From: an uncultured Pelagibacteraceae bacterium
Lineage (GTDB): Bacteria; Pseudomonadota; Alphaproteobacteria; Pelagibacterales; Pelagibacteraceae
Direction of reading: 5' to 3'
DNA length: 64,000 bases
Assembly (NCBI GenBank): GCA_902609675.1
Contig: CACLST010000002.1
Span: 1-64,000, forward strand
The notes beneath the pieces are model-generated. The model was not told the origin of the DNA. It did not search any database and was given only the letters and a program-made list of their open reading frames with translations. This document shows positions 9,298-18,686 of the stretch, one piece after another. Every line of letters begins with the position of its first letter. Positions within the stretch are counted from its first letter, which is position 1. A program made the position numbers and the translations under genes.

Positions 9298-9335
9298 CGA
9301 GTTATGTATCGCTTTATTTAGTAATATTATTATTC

Positions 9336-10307
9336 TTACCTTTGATATTCAATGAATTTTTTAAGGGATTTATTAAGAAATTTATCATACCTGAGACCGC
9401 TATTAGTTAGTTTTTTCTTATTTAAAAATGAAAGATTCATTTTAAAGTCATATGAGGGTTCAAAAAAGAAAGGAACTGAAAGCCTTTTTTGCTTGTTCCA
9501 TAATACCCTATGATTAGTTGCTTTAAATCTTCCCTTACTTAAATATTCAAGCGCTCTTCCAGTATTTACAACTAAAGCATTTTTATTAAAGGGAACATCA
9601 TGCCATTTTTTTGTTTTACGGTTTTGTACTTGCAAACCACCCTTTTTGTTTTGGTAAAGTACTGTGAAAATACCACTATCTACATGTGTTTCACACCCAA
9701 GAGCAACTCCATCTTGCTTAGAGATTTCAACAGGCTTTGATTGATTAGGGTAATAATTAAAACGTAATGTGCTTAGAGTTTTTAATCTTGAAAATGCTTT
9801 TTTTGATATATTAGTATCCTTATTATAGATTTTAATAATACTTTTAAAAAGAATTTCACTTAAGTTAAATATATCATCATAATAATCAGATAATTTAGAA
9901 ATATTATTTGCAGTAAATGAATGCTTAATATTTAAATATTCTATGTACTGATTTTTTATTCTTTTTGAATATTTCTTAGTTACTTTTAAATCCCCCAAGT
10001 CTAATCCCTCTTTACCGTTTACGTCATTAGGAAAGTAACCTCTATAAACATTTTTATTTTTTTTATTCCATTTTTTTGGAGCTAATTTAAGTTTATTTTT
10101 TTTATTTAGTTTGAAAAAATTTTCTCCAACCTCACAAATTTTACTTATATTTTTTAATTTTATACCATGACCTGTTATTTGAAAAAAACCAACATCTATA
10201 CAAGCTTTCTCAAGTTCTTTTACTGTTTTAAAGGCAGGTCTTGTATTAAAATTTTTTCCAAGAAGAGAAGAAATATTTATTGTTGGAATATAGTTTTTTT
10301 TTATCAT
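9336..10307 (-). CDS. 2-oxoglutarate/Fe(II) dioxygenase, isopenicillin N synthase-like
   Basis: A 323-residue non-haem iron oxygenase of the IPNS/DIOX family. An N-terminal DIOX_N region contains GFFQITGHGI. The iron ligands are H208 and D210 (THVD) and H266 (TNHRV). R275 and S277 (RLS) are the expected 2-oxoglutarate anchor. It overlaps the upstream EamA transporter gene by 4 bases and is the last gene of the minus-strand operon beginning at 15748. The family hydroxylates or desaturates small molecules. One idea is hydroxylation of an amine or amino acid linked to carnitine metabolism, but the sequence does not fix a substrate. Confidence 0.85.
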   Translation of the reverse strand: MIKKNYIPTINISSLLGKNFNTRPAFKTVKELEKACIDVGFFQITGHGIKLKNISKICEVGENFFKLNKKNKLKLAPKKWNKKNKNVYRGYFPNDVNGKEGLDLGDLKVTKKYSKRIKNQYIEYLNIKHSFTANNISKLSDYYDDIFNLSEILFKSIIKIYNKDTNISKKAFSRLKTLSTLRFNYYPNQSKPVEISKQDGVALGCETHVDSGIFTVLYQNKKGGLQVQNRKTKKWHDVPFNKNALVVNTGRALEYLSKGRFKATNHRVLWNKQKRLSVPFFFEPSYDFKMNLSFLNKKKLTNSGLRYDKFLNKSLKKFIEYQR

Positions 10308-11252
10308 CTATTAGGTGTATCTGATGCAATCATTTGGCCACGAACTTTTTCTCTAAAATAAATATATACACCAGCACCAATAATTATTGCGGCTCCAAGA
10401 AAAGTTCTAGGTACTGGTATAGTTTCAAATAATATATAACCAGCTATCATTGCAAAAACTATGTATGAATATTCAAATAAAGAGACAACAGACGGAGAAG
10501 CTATACTATATGCAGTGAACACACAAAAAAATGAAATTGATGCAACAATTCCCATTACAAAAACGTAAGGCCACGAAACGGCTGGATTTACAAACCATTC
10601 TCTAAAAATAAACTGCATTGTAGGATCAGAAAAATTGTTAAACTTTCCATCACCACTTATTAAAAATATTATAACACTCGCAATTACAGCAAAAATATAA
10701 AGTAAAGTTAACTGAGTATAAATATTATCTTTTTCTGATGTATATTTTGTAATTGTCATAGAGCATGCATAACAAAGTGAGCATGCAACTGGCGCTAATT
10801 TAAAAAAATTAAAGTCTTCTAAAGTTGGATTTAATACGACTAAAACACCAATAAAACCCACTGTTATCGCACTCCATCTTCTAATACCAATTTGTTCTTT
10901 TAAAAATACTTTAGCAAATATTGACATGAAAAAAGGGCATGAAAAGAATAATGCGCTGACCATAGCTAAAGACATAAACGTTAGTGAAATATAAAAGAAA
11001 CTAAAACCAAAGAAAAAAACAAATTACTCTTAATAATGTTAATAAAGGATAATGTGTTTTTAATGTAAATTTTTTCTTTGTTATTAAGAATATAGATATA
11101 AGCACTGTCGCTTGAACAATAGTTCTACCAAGATATAATTCAAACAAAGCAATTTCTTCAAATATATATTTTATAAGCGAATCTTGTATTGAAAAAAAAG
11201 CCATCCCTATCATAATAAATAGGATACCTTTAGTATTATTATTTGCTTCCAT
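10304..11252 (-). pseudogene. EamA (DMT) transporter gene interrupted by a +1 frameshift
   Basis: Two reading frames together encode one EamA transporter. An N-terminal piece of 83 residues (11001-11252) ends at a stop just after CFFLWF. A C-terminal piece (10304-10975) continues in another frame with FSFFYISLTF then MSLAMVSALFF. Removing one base from the 7-base homopolymer at 11013-11019 (A on the plus strand) joins them into a 315-residue protein of normal length with about ten hydrophobic segments. The rest is intact, with no further stops. It may be a sequencing or assembly error, a recent mutation, or a site rescued by slippage. It starts 3 bases after the GMC gene. Confidence 0.85.
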
Positions 11253-11255
11253 ATG

Positions 11256-12837
11256 TTAATTCAAAATAAAGTCAGCAGCTCTCTCACCTATCATTAGAGT
11301 TGGTGCATTAAGATTTCCACTTGTAATTTCTGGCATTACTGATGCATCTGCTACTCTTATATTCTGAAGACCATGAATTTTTAATTTTTCATCTACTACT
11401 GCCATATCGTCTATACCCATTTTTAAAGTACATGATGGGTGATATGCTGTTTCTGCTTTTGATCTTACATATTCTTCAATTTCCTCATCTGAATTTGCAT
11501 TATCACCTGGTCCAATTTCTTTACCAGCAAAAGGTTTCATAGAGTTCTGACATAAAATTTTTCTTGCTACTCGAACACATTTTATCGTTTCTTTAAGATC
11601 ATAACCATCCTCTAAATAATTAAATTGTATTTTTGGATAATCGTAAGGGTTTGAACTTTTCAAAGTAATTTCCCCTCTACTTTTAGGTTGGTTTAAACTT
11701 GCATGTAATTGGTATCCGTGTCTATCAGGATCTACTAAACCATGGTCTATTACAAATGCTGGGAAAAAATGAAATTGTATATTTGGATATTTTTTATCTG
11801 GAGATGATTTACAGAATCCACCAGCTTCTAAAAACGAGGTAGAGCAGGGCCCACTTTTGTTTAAGAACCACTGAATACCTACCTTTACCATATTAAATTT
11901 ATTTACATATGAATATAATGTATCTGGAGTTTTACATTCTTGTTGAATATAGGTTTCTAAATGATCTTGTAAATTTTTTCCAACTCCTTTTGAATCATGT
12001 ATAACCTCAATTCCTTTTTCTTTAAGATGATTGCTTGGACCAACACCTGATAACATTAATAATTGTGGAGAATTAATTGATCCACCACTTAAAATAATTT
12101 CTTTATTTGCGTAAATAGTCTTCGTTTCATTTTTTATTTTAACTTGAATTCCAATAGCTTTTTTGCCATCAAAAATAATCTTTTCTACAAATGATTCAGC
12201 AAATACTTTTAAATTTTCCCTGCTTTTAGCTGGTTTTAAATAGTATTTTGAAGCACTTGCTCTCTCTCCTTTATGAATAGTAACATCGTACATTCCAAAG
12301 CCTTCTTGGTCTTCTCCATTCATATCACTATTTATTTTATGTCCTGCCTCTTTAGCTGAGTCCAAAAAAGCTTTAAAAAGGGGATTTTTGTTATTTGATT
12401 GATTTACAGGCAATATACCTTTTCCACCTCTATAATTATTTTCTCCACCTGACCATGTCTCAATTTTTTTAAAAAAAAGGTAAAACATTTTCGTAAGACC
12501 AATTTTTTAACCCAAATGAAGCCCATCTCTCATAATCATTTTTATTTCCTCTGACATAAACCATTCCATTATGCGCGGAACAACCTCCAATCATCTTTCC
12601 CCTAGGACAAAATAATTTTCTATTGTTTAAGTGTGGCTCAGGTTCAGAATAATATTTATAATTATATTTTGGGTCATGCATTGCATAAAGTATTGCAAGG
12701 GGCATGTTTACTTTCCATATATCACTATCTTTACCAGCTTCAAAAATTGCAACGTTATTTTTACTTTGTTCAGTTAGTCTATTAGCGAGAACACATCCTG
12801 CTGTACCTGCTCCAATTATTAAATAATCAAATTTCAA
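11256..12837 (-). pseudogene. GMC-family oxidoreductase (choline dehydrogenase-like) gene with a +1 frameshift
   Basis: The N-terminal piece (12469-12837) carries the FAD-binding GAGTAGCVLANRL and the GGCSAHNGMVYVRG signature, then stops after VLPFF. The C-terminal piece (11256-12488) continues with KKIETWSGG and includes a second GMC signature (SGGSINSPQLLMLSGVGP) and the end HPSCTLKMG...NLNAPTLMIGERAAD. The junction lies at an 8-T run followed by seven A on the coding strand (12464-12478). Dropping one T restores VLPFFKKIE and gives a 526-residue protein, normal for the family. GMC enzymes oxidise choline and other alcohols with FAD. It starts 5 bases after the TauD-like gene stop. Confidence 0.87.
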
Positions 12838-12842
12838 GGTAT

Positions 12843-13676
12843 TTATTGTGGGTGGTCACCTTCAATAGCAATTCTATCCATTACTCTTTCATATCCTAAT
12901 CCTCTACCTGGATAAAAATCTGCAATTGCAAAGTGAATAACACTTCTATTATCCCATATACAGACTGTATTTTCAGTCCAGCTAAATCTACAGGTTAATT
13001 CAAGTCTTGCTTGGTGTTCAAATATTTTTTTTAAAATTTCGTCACTTTCTTCTTGTTCAAGTCCAATTATTTTTTTTGTGTATGTCCAATTGACAAATAG
13101 AATTTTTTTTCCAGTCTCAGGATGTGTTCTTACTATTGGATGTTCATTAGAATATTCATCAAAATTTCTTTTTTCATTTCCCTCCATTTTTTTATATTTT
13201 TCAATAAAAAATTCTGCGCCAAGAGAACTATGGATTGCTTTTTTATGTTTTATCTTTTCTTTTATATCTTCATCTAATGTTTCCCATGCAAGCTCCATGT
13301 TTGCAAAGCATGTATCACCACCAACAGGAGGAATTTTAATTGATTTTAATATTACTGCTTTCGTTGGTTTTTCATTGTAACTAACATCACTATGCCAATT
13401 CTCACCCCATTGGTTTTTTTCATCTTCTGCTTTAATTATTCTTACTATTTCGGGATGTTTACTTAATCCTTTTACATATGCATGTGTTTCTAATGGTCCA
13501 AATTTTTCAGCTAAGGCTATATGTTGTTCAGCATTAATTTTTTGGTCTCTAAAGAAAATAACTTTGTGTTCTAATAATAAATTATTAATTTCCTTGATGT
13601 TTTGATCAGAGGTATCTTTAAGATCTATCCCTGTTATTTCTGCACCTAGTGCTCCTGACAAAAGTTTAATTTCCAT
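12843..13676 (-). CDS. TauD/TfdA-family 2-oxoglutarate dioxygenase
   Basis: A 277-residue Fe(II)/2-oxoglutarate oxygenase. The iron ligands are H95 and D97 (WHSD) and H248 (WDNRSVIHFA), with R264 (GYERV) as the 2-oxoglutarate anchor. The N-terminus (GALGAEITGIDL) and the HKVIFFRDQ strand are typical of TauD/TfdA. Known members release sulfite from taurine or cleave aryloxyalkanoates, and related ones hydroxylate betaines. It lies 3 bases after the thioesterase stop in the 15748-9336 operon. Given carnitine genes on both sides, a betaine-type substrate is as likely as a sulfonate. Family certain, substrate open. Confidence 0.9.
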   Translation of the reverse strand: MEIKLLSGALGAEITGIDLKDTSDQNIKEINNLLLEHKVIFFRDQKINAEQHIALAEKFGPLETHAYVKGLSKHPEIVRIIKAEDEKNQWGENWHSDVSYNEKPTKAVILKSIKIPPVGGDTCFANMELAWETLDEDIKEKIKHKKAIHSSLGAEFFIEKYKKMEGNEKRNFDEYSNEHPIVRTHPETGKKILFVNWTYTKKIIGLEQEESDEILKKIFEHQARLELTCRFSWTENTVCIWDNRSVIHFAIADFYPGRGLGYERVMDRIAIEGDHPQ

Positions 13677-13679
13677 AAC

Positions 13680-14147
13680 TTATTTTTTTAGCTTACCAGA
13701 AAACATTAAATTTTCTGAGTTAAAAGAAACCTTATTTTTATTTATAAAGTCATCCATTATTTGGATTTTATCTTGTTCAAATTCTGTGACCTTTCTTTTA
13801 TCCAGATCAATATAAAGCGACAGGCTTTCAATAGTTGCAGCAAGCTTTTTTGACTTCTTTTCATACATTTCGCATTTTAAATGTAATCTTTTTTTATCGT
13901 GATCAAAGAAGGTGCAATAAACATCTACTTCATCATTTTCTTTCACTTCATTGTCATAGGTAGTTCTCGTATCTACAACCATAGTACTTCTTTTATTAAT
14001 TTGTGCATTTGAACCACCCATGTGAAACTTGTTAAGCATTGTTTCCCATGCTTGATCAAAAATTAGAACATAGTATGCCATATTCATATGTTCATTGTAG
14101 TCTGTCCATTCCTTAATAACTTTTCTAGTGGCAAGATGAAATGACAT
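13680..14147 (-). CDS. cdhB: Thioesterase, betainyl-CoA thioesterase (CdhB)-like
   Basis: A 155-residue hot-dog fold thioesterase. The motif WTDYNEHMNMAYY near residue 14 is the 4-hydroxybenzoyl-CoA thioesterase-type active-site region with the catalytic aspartate. In Pseudomonas the cdhCAB genes convert carnitine to glycine betaine, and CdhB is a thioesterase of this size that hydrolyses betainyl-CoA. In some rhizobia it is fused to carnitine dehydrogenase. Here the cdhC- and cdhA-like genes are divergent, 1.6 kb away. The assignment combines family, size and context. It lies 8 bases after the CitE-like gene stop. Confidence 0.75.
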   Translation of the reverse strand: MSFHLATRKVIKEWTDYNEHMNMAYYVLIFDQAWETMLNKFHMGGSNAQINKRSTMVVDTRTTYDNEVKENDEVDVYCTFFDHDKKRLHLKCEMYEKKSKKLAATIESLSLYIDLDKRKVTEFEQDKIQIMDDFINKNKVSFNSENLMFSGKLKK

Positions 14148-14155
14148 AATTTAAT

Positions 14156-15016
14156 TTAAACTTTATTTATTTTATCTGCTATCAATATTTTCCTTTTCAT
14201 TTCTCGAAGGACAGGCTTTTCTATAAGTTTACCGTCTATGACTACTAGACCTGTATTTGAATTATTAAATTCTTCTAAAATTTTTTTAGCCTTGATAATT
14301 TCATCTTGAGGTGGTGTAAATACTTCATTTAAAATTTTAATTTGTTTTGGATGAATGGAACCTTTTCCAGTAAAGCCTAAGTTTCTTACTTGTTCAGCCT
14401 CTTTCCTCATTCCTTCCATATTCTCTAAGTCTAAATAAGGTACATCAATTACATCTACACCAACACTTGCACCTGCATGAACTAATTTAGATCTCGCATG
14501 GACAAGATTTTCCCATTTATTTTCAACTCTAAGCTCAGCTGCCATATCAACTCCACCAAAATATAAAGCAACTATTCTTTTACTGGCATGAGCAATATTA
14601 TAAATATTTTCTAAAGCCTCATTTGTTTCCATTATTACATGAAGATCCGTATCTAAATTACAGTCTGTTAAAAGATCATCTATAAACGTTATTTCATCTG
14701 GAGTTTTAACCTTTGGTAACATGATAGCCTTTAGATTTATTTTGCTAGATATGAAAGCTTCTAAATCTAAAAGACCAAACTGTGTTCTTTGATTATTTAA
14801 TCTGACAACTAACTCTACATCATTTTTTACTTCGAGAGTCTTTAGAGCCTCTATAGTATTTTTTCTAGCTTCTGCTTTATCATTGATTGCTATCCCATCC
14901 TCTAATTCAATACAAACCATGTCTGCACCTGATGCAATTGCTTTAGGAAACATTTCTGGATGAAGTCCAGGTGTAAAAATAAAACTTCGTCTTACTTTTA
15001 ATTTGTTCAAGTCCAT
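14156..15016 (-). CDS. HpcH/HpaI aldolase / CitE-like lyase
   Basis: A 286-residue TIM-barrel lyase of the CitE/malyl-CoA lyase family. RRSFIFTPGLHPEMFPKA at the N-terminus, the ELEDGIA metal-site strand, VRLNN, METNEALEN and GKGSIHPKQI are all family motifs. Relatives cleave malyl-CoA, citramalyl-CoA or citryl groups, or hydrolyse 3-hydroxyacyl-CoA thioesters. It directly abuts the class II aldolase gene upstream. Its partner may be the CoA compound arising from carnitine side-chain breakdown or an unrelated hydroxyacid. The precise reaction cannot be given. Confidence 0.87.
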   Translation of the reverse strand: MDLNKLKVRRSFIFTPGLHPEMFPKAIASGADMVCIELEDGIAINDKAEARKNTIEALKTLEVKNDVELVVRLNNQRTQFGLLDLEAFISSKINLKAIMLPKVKTPDEITFIDDLLTDCNLDTDLHVIMETNEALENIYNIAHASKRIVALYFGGVDMAAELRVENKWENLVHARSKLVHAGASVGVDVIDVPYLDLENMEGMRKEAEQVRNLGFTGKGSIHPKQIKILNEVFTPPQDEIIKAKKILEEFNNSNTGLVVIDGKLIEKPVLREMKRKILIADKINKV

Positions 15017-15748
15017 TTAATTTTTGTAATCAGGTTCTTCTTTATCTAAAATTAATCTTATTTGAGATAGGAATAGATTTGCAAAATCAGTTGGAAAGTT
15101 TGCATGTTCTTCTGCAGTTTTCTCTGCAACTTCATGGCTGACCACATTAAGTTCTTGGTTTGTTGAAAGAGCTGTAAGATATGTTTGTGCCGCTCTTTCA
15201 AAATAATAAAGTGAATTAAAACCTTCGGCCACAGTTTCTCCTGTTGTTAAAATTCCATGATTTGCGAGTAACATGTGCTGTTTATTCCCAAGAGAATTCG
15301 CCATTTTAATGGATTCGTCCTCTAGTCCTAAACCTCCAAATTCATTGTAAGTAGATACTCTATTGTAAAACATCATCGTATTTTGATCGATTGGTTTCAA
15401 GACTGGGTCTTTTAGAGTAGAAAGAGCAGTTGCATATTTTGAATGGACATGAAAAATACACCTTGCGTGTGGAGCTTTTTCATGAATTGCACCATGGATA
15501 TATAAAGCTGTCGGATCAATAATGTCTGGTTTATTCTTCAACTCATCTTTATTTTCTTTAGTTACTAAGATCAAATCACTAGCCTTCATTCTACTAAAAT
15601 GAATACCTGCTTTATTGCAGTAAAAATCAGATGTACCAGGTATGCATGCACTAAAATGGTTTGCAACTCCCTCATGCATATTAAGTCTAGCCGTCCATCT
15701 AAAAGTTGCAGCTAAATCCTTCTGTAATTCTGATATTTCCATTTGCAT
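15017..15748 (-). CDS. Class II aldolase/adducin-family protein
   Basis: A 243-residue zinc-dependent class II aldolase-fold protein, first gene of the minus-strand operon. GVANHFSACIP, the metal-ligand HVHSKYATALS and LLANHGILTTGETVAEGF are the expected motifs, with the histidines of HVH and a later NHG region as zinc ligands. The family includes fuculose-phosphate aldolase and decarboxylating relatives. The start could be the first ATG (15748) or the second, two codons on. Only 29 bases separate it from the divergent gene at 15778, so both promoters must be packed into or beyond that gap. Substrate unknown. Confidence 0.85.
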   Translation of the reverse strand: MQMEISELQKDLAATFRWTARLNMHEGVANHFSACIPGTSDFYCNKAGIHFSRMKASDLILVTKENKDELKNKPDIIDPTALYIHGAIHEKAPHARCIFHVHSKYATALSTLKDPVLKPIDQNTMMFYNRVSTYNEFGGLGLEDESIKMANSLGNKQHMLLANHGILTTGETVAEGFNSLYYFERAAQTYLTALSTNQELNVVSHEVAEKTAEEHANFPTDFANLFLSQIRLILDKEEPDYKN

Positions 15749-15777
15749 GATTTTAAAATATAGTTGAAAAATAAATT

Positions 15778-16665
15778 ATGAACAACAACGTTTTTGTATC
15801 ATGTGCTGTAACAGGGTCAGGCGATACTGCTAGCAAACACCCTGACTTACCAAAAACTCCAGAACAAATAGCTAAATCAGCAATAGAGGCAGCAAAAGCT
15901 GGAGCAGCAATTGCACATATTCATGTTAGAGAAGAAGATGGAACACCAAGTAGAAGGTTGGAATTATATAAAGAGGTAGTTGATAGAATTAGATCAAGTG
16001 AAACCGATGTAATTTTAAATTTAACTACTGGGATGGGTGGAGATTTGGACATAGGACAAGGAAAAAACCCACTAGATTTTGGCCCTATGACAGACATGGC
16101 AAATGTTATGGAAAGAATAGCTAATGCAGAACAATTTTTACCAGAAATTTGCACATTAGATGCTGGAACATTAAACTTTGGTGATGGTTCAGTCATTACA
16201 GTTAATACTCCTAATGATTTAAGAAAAGCTGCAAAAAAATTACAGGAAATTAAAGTTAAACCAGAGATAGAGGCATTTGATTTAGGAAATATGTGGTTTG
16301 GCTCTCAATTATATAAAGAAGGTTTGTTAGATGATCCTCCAATGTTTCAAATGTGTTTAGGTATTCCTTGGGGAGCTCCAGCTACTCCGTTAGCAATGCA
16401 AGCAATGAAAGATATAATGCCAGAACAAGGAGTGTGGTCAGGTTTTGCAATATCAAAAAATGAAATGCCTTTTGTAGCACAAACAGTTGTTATGGGTGGA
16501 AACCCAAGAGTTGGTTTAGAAGATAATTTGTATATATCAAAAGGTAAACTTGCAACCAATGCTCAGTTAGTTGAAAAAGCGATCAGAATAGTAACAGATC
16601 TTGGTGCATCAATAATGACTGCAGAAGAAACAAGGAAAAAATTAAAGCTTGTTAAACACAAGTAA
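15778..16665 (+). CDS. cdhC: Beta-keto acid cleavage enzyme (BKACE, DUF849), probable 3-dehydrocarnitine cleavage enzyme
   Basis: A 295-residue TIM-barrel enzyme of the BKACE family, which condenses a beta-keto acid with acetyl-CoA and releases acetoacetate plus a new acyl-CoA. The zinc-ligand motif HIHVR is near residue 48. SCAVTGSGDTASKHP at the start and LCLGIPWGAPA, GNPRVGLEDNLY at the C-terminal half match the dehydrocarnitine subgroup known to me. The following gene is L-carnitine dehydrogenase, overlapping by one base (TAATG), as in the Pseudomonas cdhCA arrangement. The expected products are betainyl-CoA and acetoacetate. The assignment is strong because family and neighbour agree. 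Confidence 0.88.
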   Translation: MNNNVFVSCAVTGSGDTASKHPDLPKTPEQIAKSAIEAAKAGAAIAHIHVREEDGTPSRRLELYKEVVDRIRSSETDVILNLTTGMGGDLDIGQGKNPLDFGPMTDMANVMERIANAEQFLPEICTLDAGTLNFGDGSVITVNTPNDLRKAAKKLQEIKVKPEIEAFDLGNMWFGSQLYKEGLLDDPPMFQMCLGIPWGAPATPLAMQAMKDIMPEQGVWSGFAISKNEMPFVAQTVVMGGNPRVGLEDNLYISKGKLATNAQLVEKAIRIVTDLGASIMTAEETRKKLKLVKHK

Positions 16666-17609
16666 TGTCCAAAATTAAAAAAGTTGCAGTAATTGGCACT
16701 GGAGTAATTGGAGTAGGGTGGACAATAAGACTCTTAGCTCACAACATAAAAGTTTTGGCATACGATAAAAATTTAATTCAAAGGAATATCTTAATCCAAG
16801 AAATAAAAAGAGCTGTACCTTTTGTAAAAAAACTATTTAATAAAAAAAATATAAATTTAAATAATTTAAAGTTTTTTTCTTCTTTAGAGAGTACCGTTAA
16901 AGATGCAGATCTAATCCAAGAATGTGCTCCTGAAAACTATAAACTTAAAACTCAATTAATAAGTCAAATTTCAAATTATTGTAAACCCGAGGTTTTGATA
17001 TCGTCAAGCTCATCTGGATTACTTCCCTCAAGAATTTTTTCAAAATGTAAAAATAATAAAAGAGGTATTATTGCTCATCCATTCAATCCTGTTTATTTAC
17101 TACCTTTAGTTGAAATAGTTCCAGGAAAAAAAACAAGTTCTAAATCATTAAAAGCAGCAAATAAATTTTATAAATCGATCTCAATGAACCCAATTACCCT
17201 TAAAAAGGAGCTGCCAGGATATCTATCTGATAGACTGCAAGAAGCTTTATGGAGAGAAGCGCTTCATATTATAAATGAAGGGTATGCCTCAACAGAGGAT
17301 TTAGATAGAGCTATTGAGGACGGCCCAGGCTTAAGATACTCATTAATGGGAACATTTTTAACTTTTCATTTGGCAGGAGGAAAAGCTGGAATGAAACATA
17401 TGCTTGAACAATTTGGGCCCGCATTAAAACTCCCATGGACTAAGCTTAAAGCACCAAAATTATCAAAAAAACTCTCAGAAAGATTAATTTCTGGTACAAA
17501 AAAGCAAGCAAAAGGAAAGTCAATCAATCAATTATCAAATATAAGAGATGAGTACTTAGTCAACTTACAAAACCTTAGAAAAAAATATGAAAATAAAATT
17601 AGAAAATAG
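16665..17609 (+). CDS. cdhA: L-carnitine dehydrogenase
   Basis: A 314-residue NAD-dependent dehydrogenase of the 3-hydroxyacyl-CoA dehydrogenase superfamily. The Rossmann motif GTGVIGVGW is at residues 11-19. HPFNPVYLLPLVEIVPG holds the catalytic histidine, and EALWREALHIINEGYA and FGPALKLPWTKL are features of carnitine dehydrogenase rather than of fatty-acid enzymes. It oxidises carnitine to 3-dehydrocarnitine, the substrate of the preceding BKACE. There is no C-terminal thioesterase fusion; the separate thioesterase at 13680-14147 would supply that step. The start codon overlaps the previous stop. Confidence 0.88.
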   Translation: MSKIKKVAVIGTGVIGVGWTIRLLAHNIKVLAYDKNLIQRNILIQEIKRAVPFVKKLFNKKNINLNNLKFFSSLESTVKDADLIQECAPENYKLKTQLISQISNYCKPEVLISSSSSGLLPSRIFSKCKNNKRGIIAHPFNPVYLLPLVEIVPGKKTSSKSLKAANKFYKSISMNPITLKKELPGYLSDRLQEALWREALHIINEGYASTEDLDRAIEDGPGLRYSLMGTFLTFHLAGGKAGMKHMLEQFGPALKLPWTKLKAPKLSKKLSERLISGTKKQAKGKSINQLSNIRDEYLVNLQNLRKKYENKIRK

Positions 17610-17645
17610 ATATCTAAAAAAAACTTAAAATGGTAATTTAGTTGT

Positions 17646-18680
17646 ATGGATTTTAATCATTTTTTAACAAGTTACATGCCAGATACAAGTATTGGTTCAA
17701 GGCAGCATTTTAAAAATATGCTTGAAGAATGTGTAACTGCTGAAAAACTTGGTTATGCAACGGTATCAATACCAGAGCATCATTTAATTAACTTACTGAT
17801 GATGCCATCACCATTGCAGATGGCTGTAAAGATTGCATCAGTTACAAAAAATATTAAAATAACAACAGGTATTGTTGTTTTACCTCTACACGATATGAGA
17901 ACATATGCTGGTGAAGTAGCTACTGCTGATATATTAACTGATGGAAGATTAATCTTAGGTGTAGGAAGAGGAGCATTTCCATGGGAAATGAAGAGACTAG
18001 GCACACCAATAGAACAATCAAAAGAAAAATTTGTAGAGTCTTTAGAGGTTCTACAATTATTATTAAAAAACAAAGAAGTTTCATATAAAGGAAAATACTA
18101 TGACTTTGAACCGTTAACCATAATGCCTCGACCCATAAGTAATCCAATACCAATGATGGTTGCCGCAATGAATTTAGAAAGTATAAAAGATGCGGCTTCA
18201 AGAGGATTTCATGTTCAATCAACAGTATTATCAGGTACAAAAGATCTTTTATTAAGTAGAGTTAATGCATTTAAAGAAGGCTGCATTCAACTAGGTGAAA
18301 AAGGTAAGTTACTCAAACTTTCAATGCAACGAATGGCTTACTTAGCAAAAGATGAAAATGAAGCTAGAGAGAAAACAAAACTTGCTTATGAATATTATAA
18401 AAGATTTGACAATATGTTTACAGGACCAGGAAAAGTAAAAGAAGGGAATATAGAAGCTTTACCAAGAAAACAAACTTTAGAAGAATTAAAAGAAAATCTT
18501 TTAATTTGCCCATTAAATGAAATGATCGATAAACTTAGCGTTTATGCTGAAGCAGGAGTTGATGAGGTAATTCTTAGTTCAAGTTTTGGACAATCTCAAG
18601 AAGACCTAATAGAGTCAATGTATAGAATTGGTGAAAACGTAATCCCATATTTCAAAAAATCTAATATACAAGTAGCTTAA
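17646..18680 (+). CDS. LLM-class flavin-dependent oxidoreductase
   Basis: A 344-residue luciferase-like protein. The EHHL motif near residue 46, TGIVVLPLHDMRTYAGEVATADIL and LGVGRGAFPWEMKRLG are family features. It lies 36 bases after the carnitine dehydrogenase and 6 bases before an alpha/beta hydrolase, so it is probably in the same transcript as the carnitine genes. It would oxidise a small organic with reduced flavin and oxygen. This is the second LLM plus hydrolase pairing in the window; the first is in the 2673-9234 operon. A role in demethylating or cleaving a betaine-like compound is speculation. Confidence 0.85.
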   Translation: MDFNHFLTSYMPDTSIGSRQHFKNMLEECVTAEKLGYATVSIPEHHLINLLMMPSPLQMAVKIASVTKNIKITTGIVVLPLHDMRTYAGEVATADILTDGRLILGVGRGAFPWEMKRLGTPIEQSKEKFVESLEVLQLLLKNKEVSYKGKYYDFEPLTIMPRPISNPIPMMVAAMNLESIKDAASRGFHVQSTVLSGTKDLLLSRVNAFKEGCIQLGEKGKLLKLSMQRMAYLAKDENEAREKTKLAYEYYKRFDNMFTGPGKVKEGNIEALPRKQTLEELKENLLICPLNEMIDKLSVYAEAGVDEVILSSSFGQSQEDLIESMYRIGENVIPYFKKSNIQVA

Positions 18681-18686
18681 ATATCT

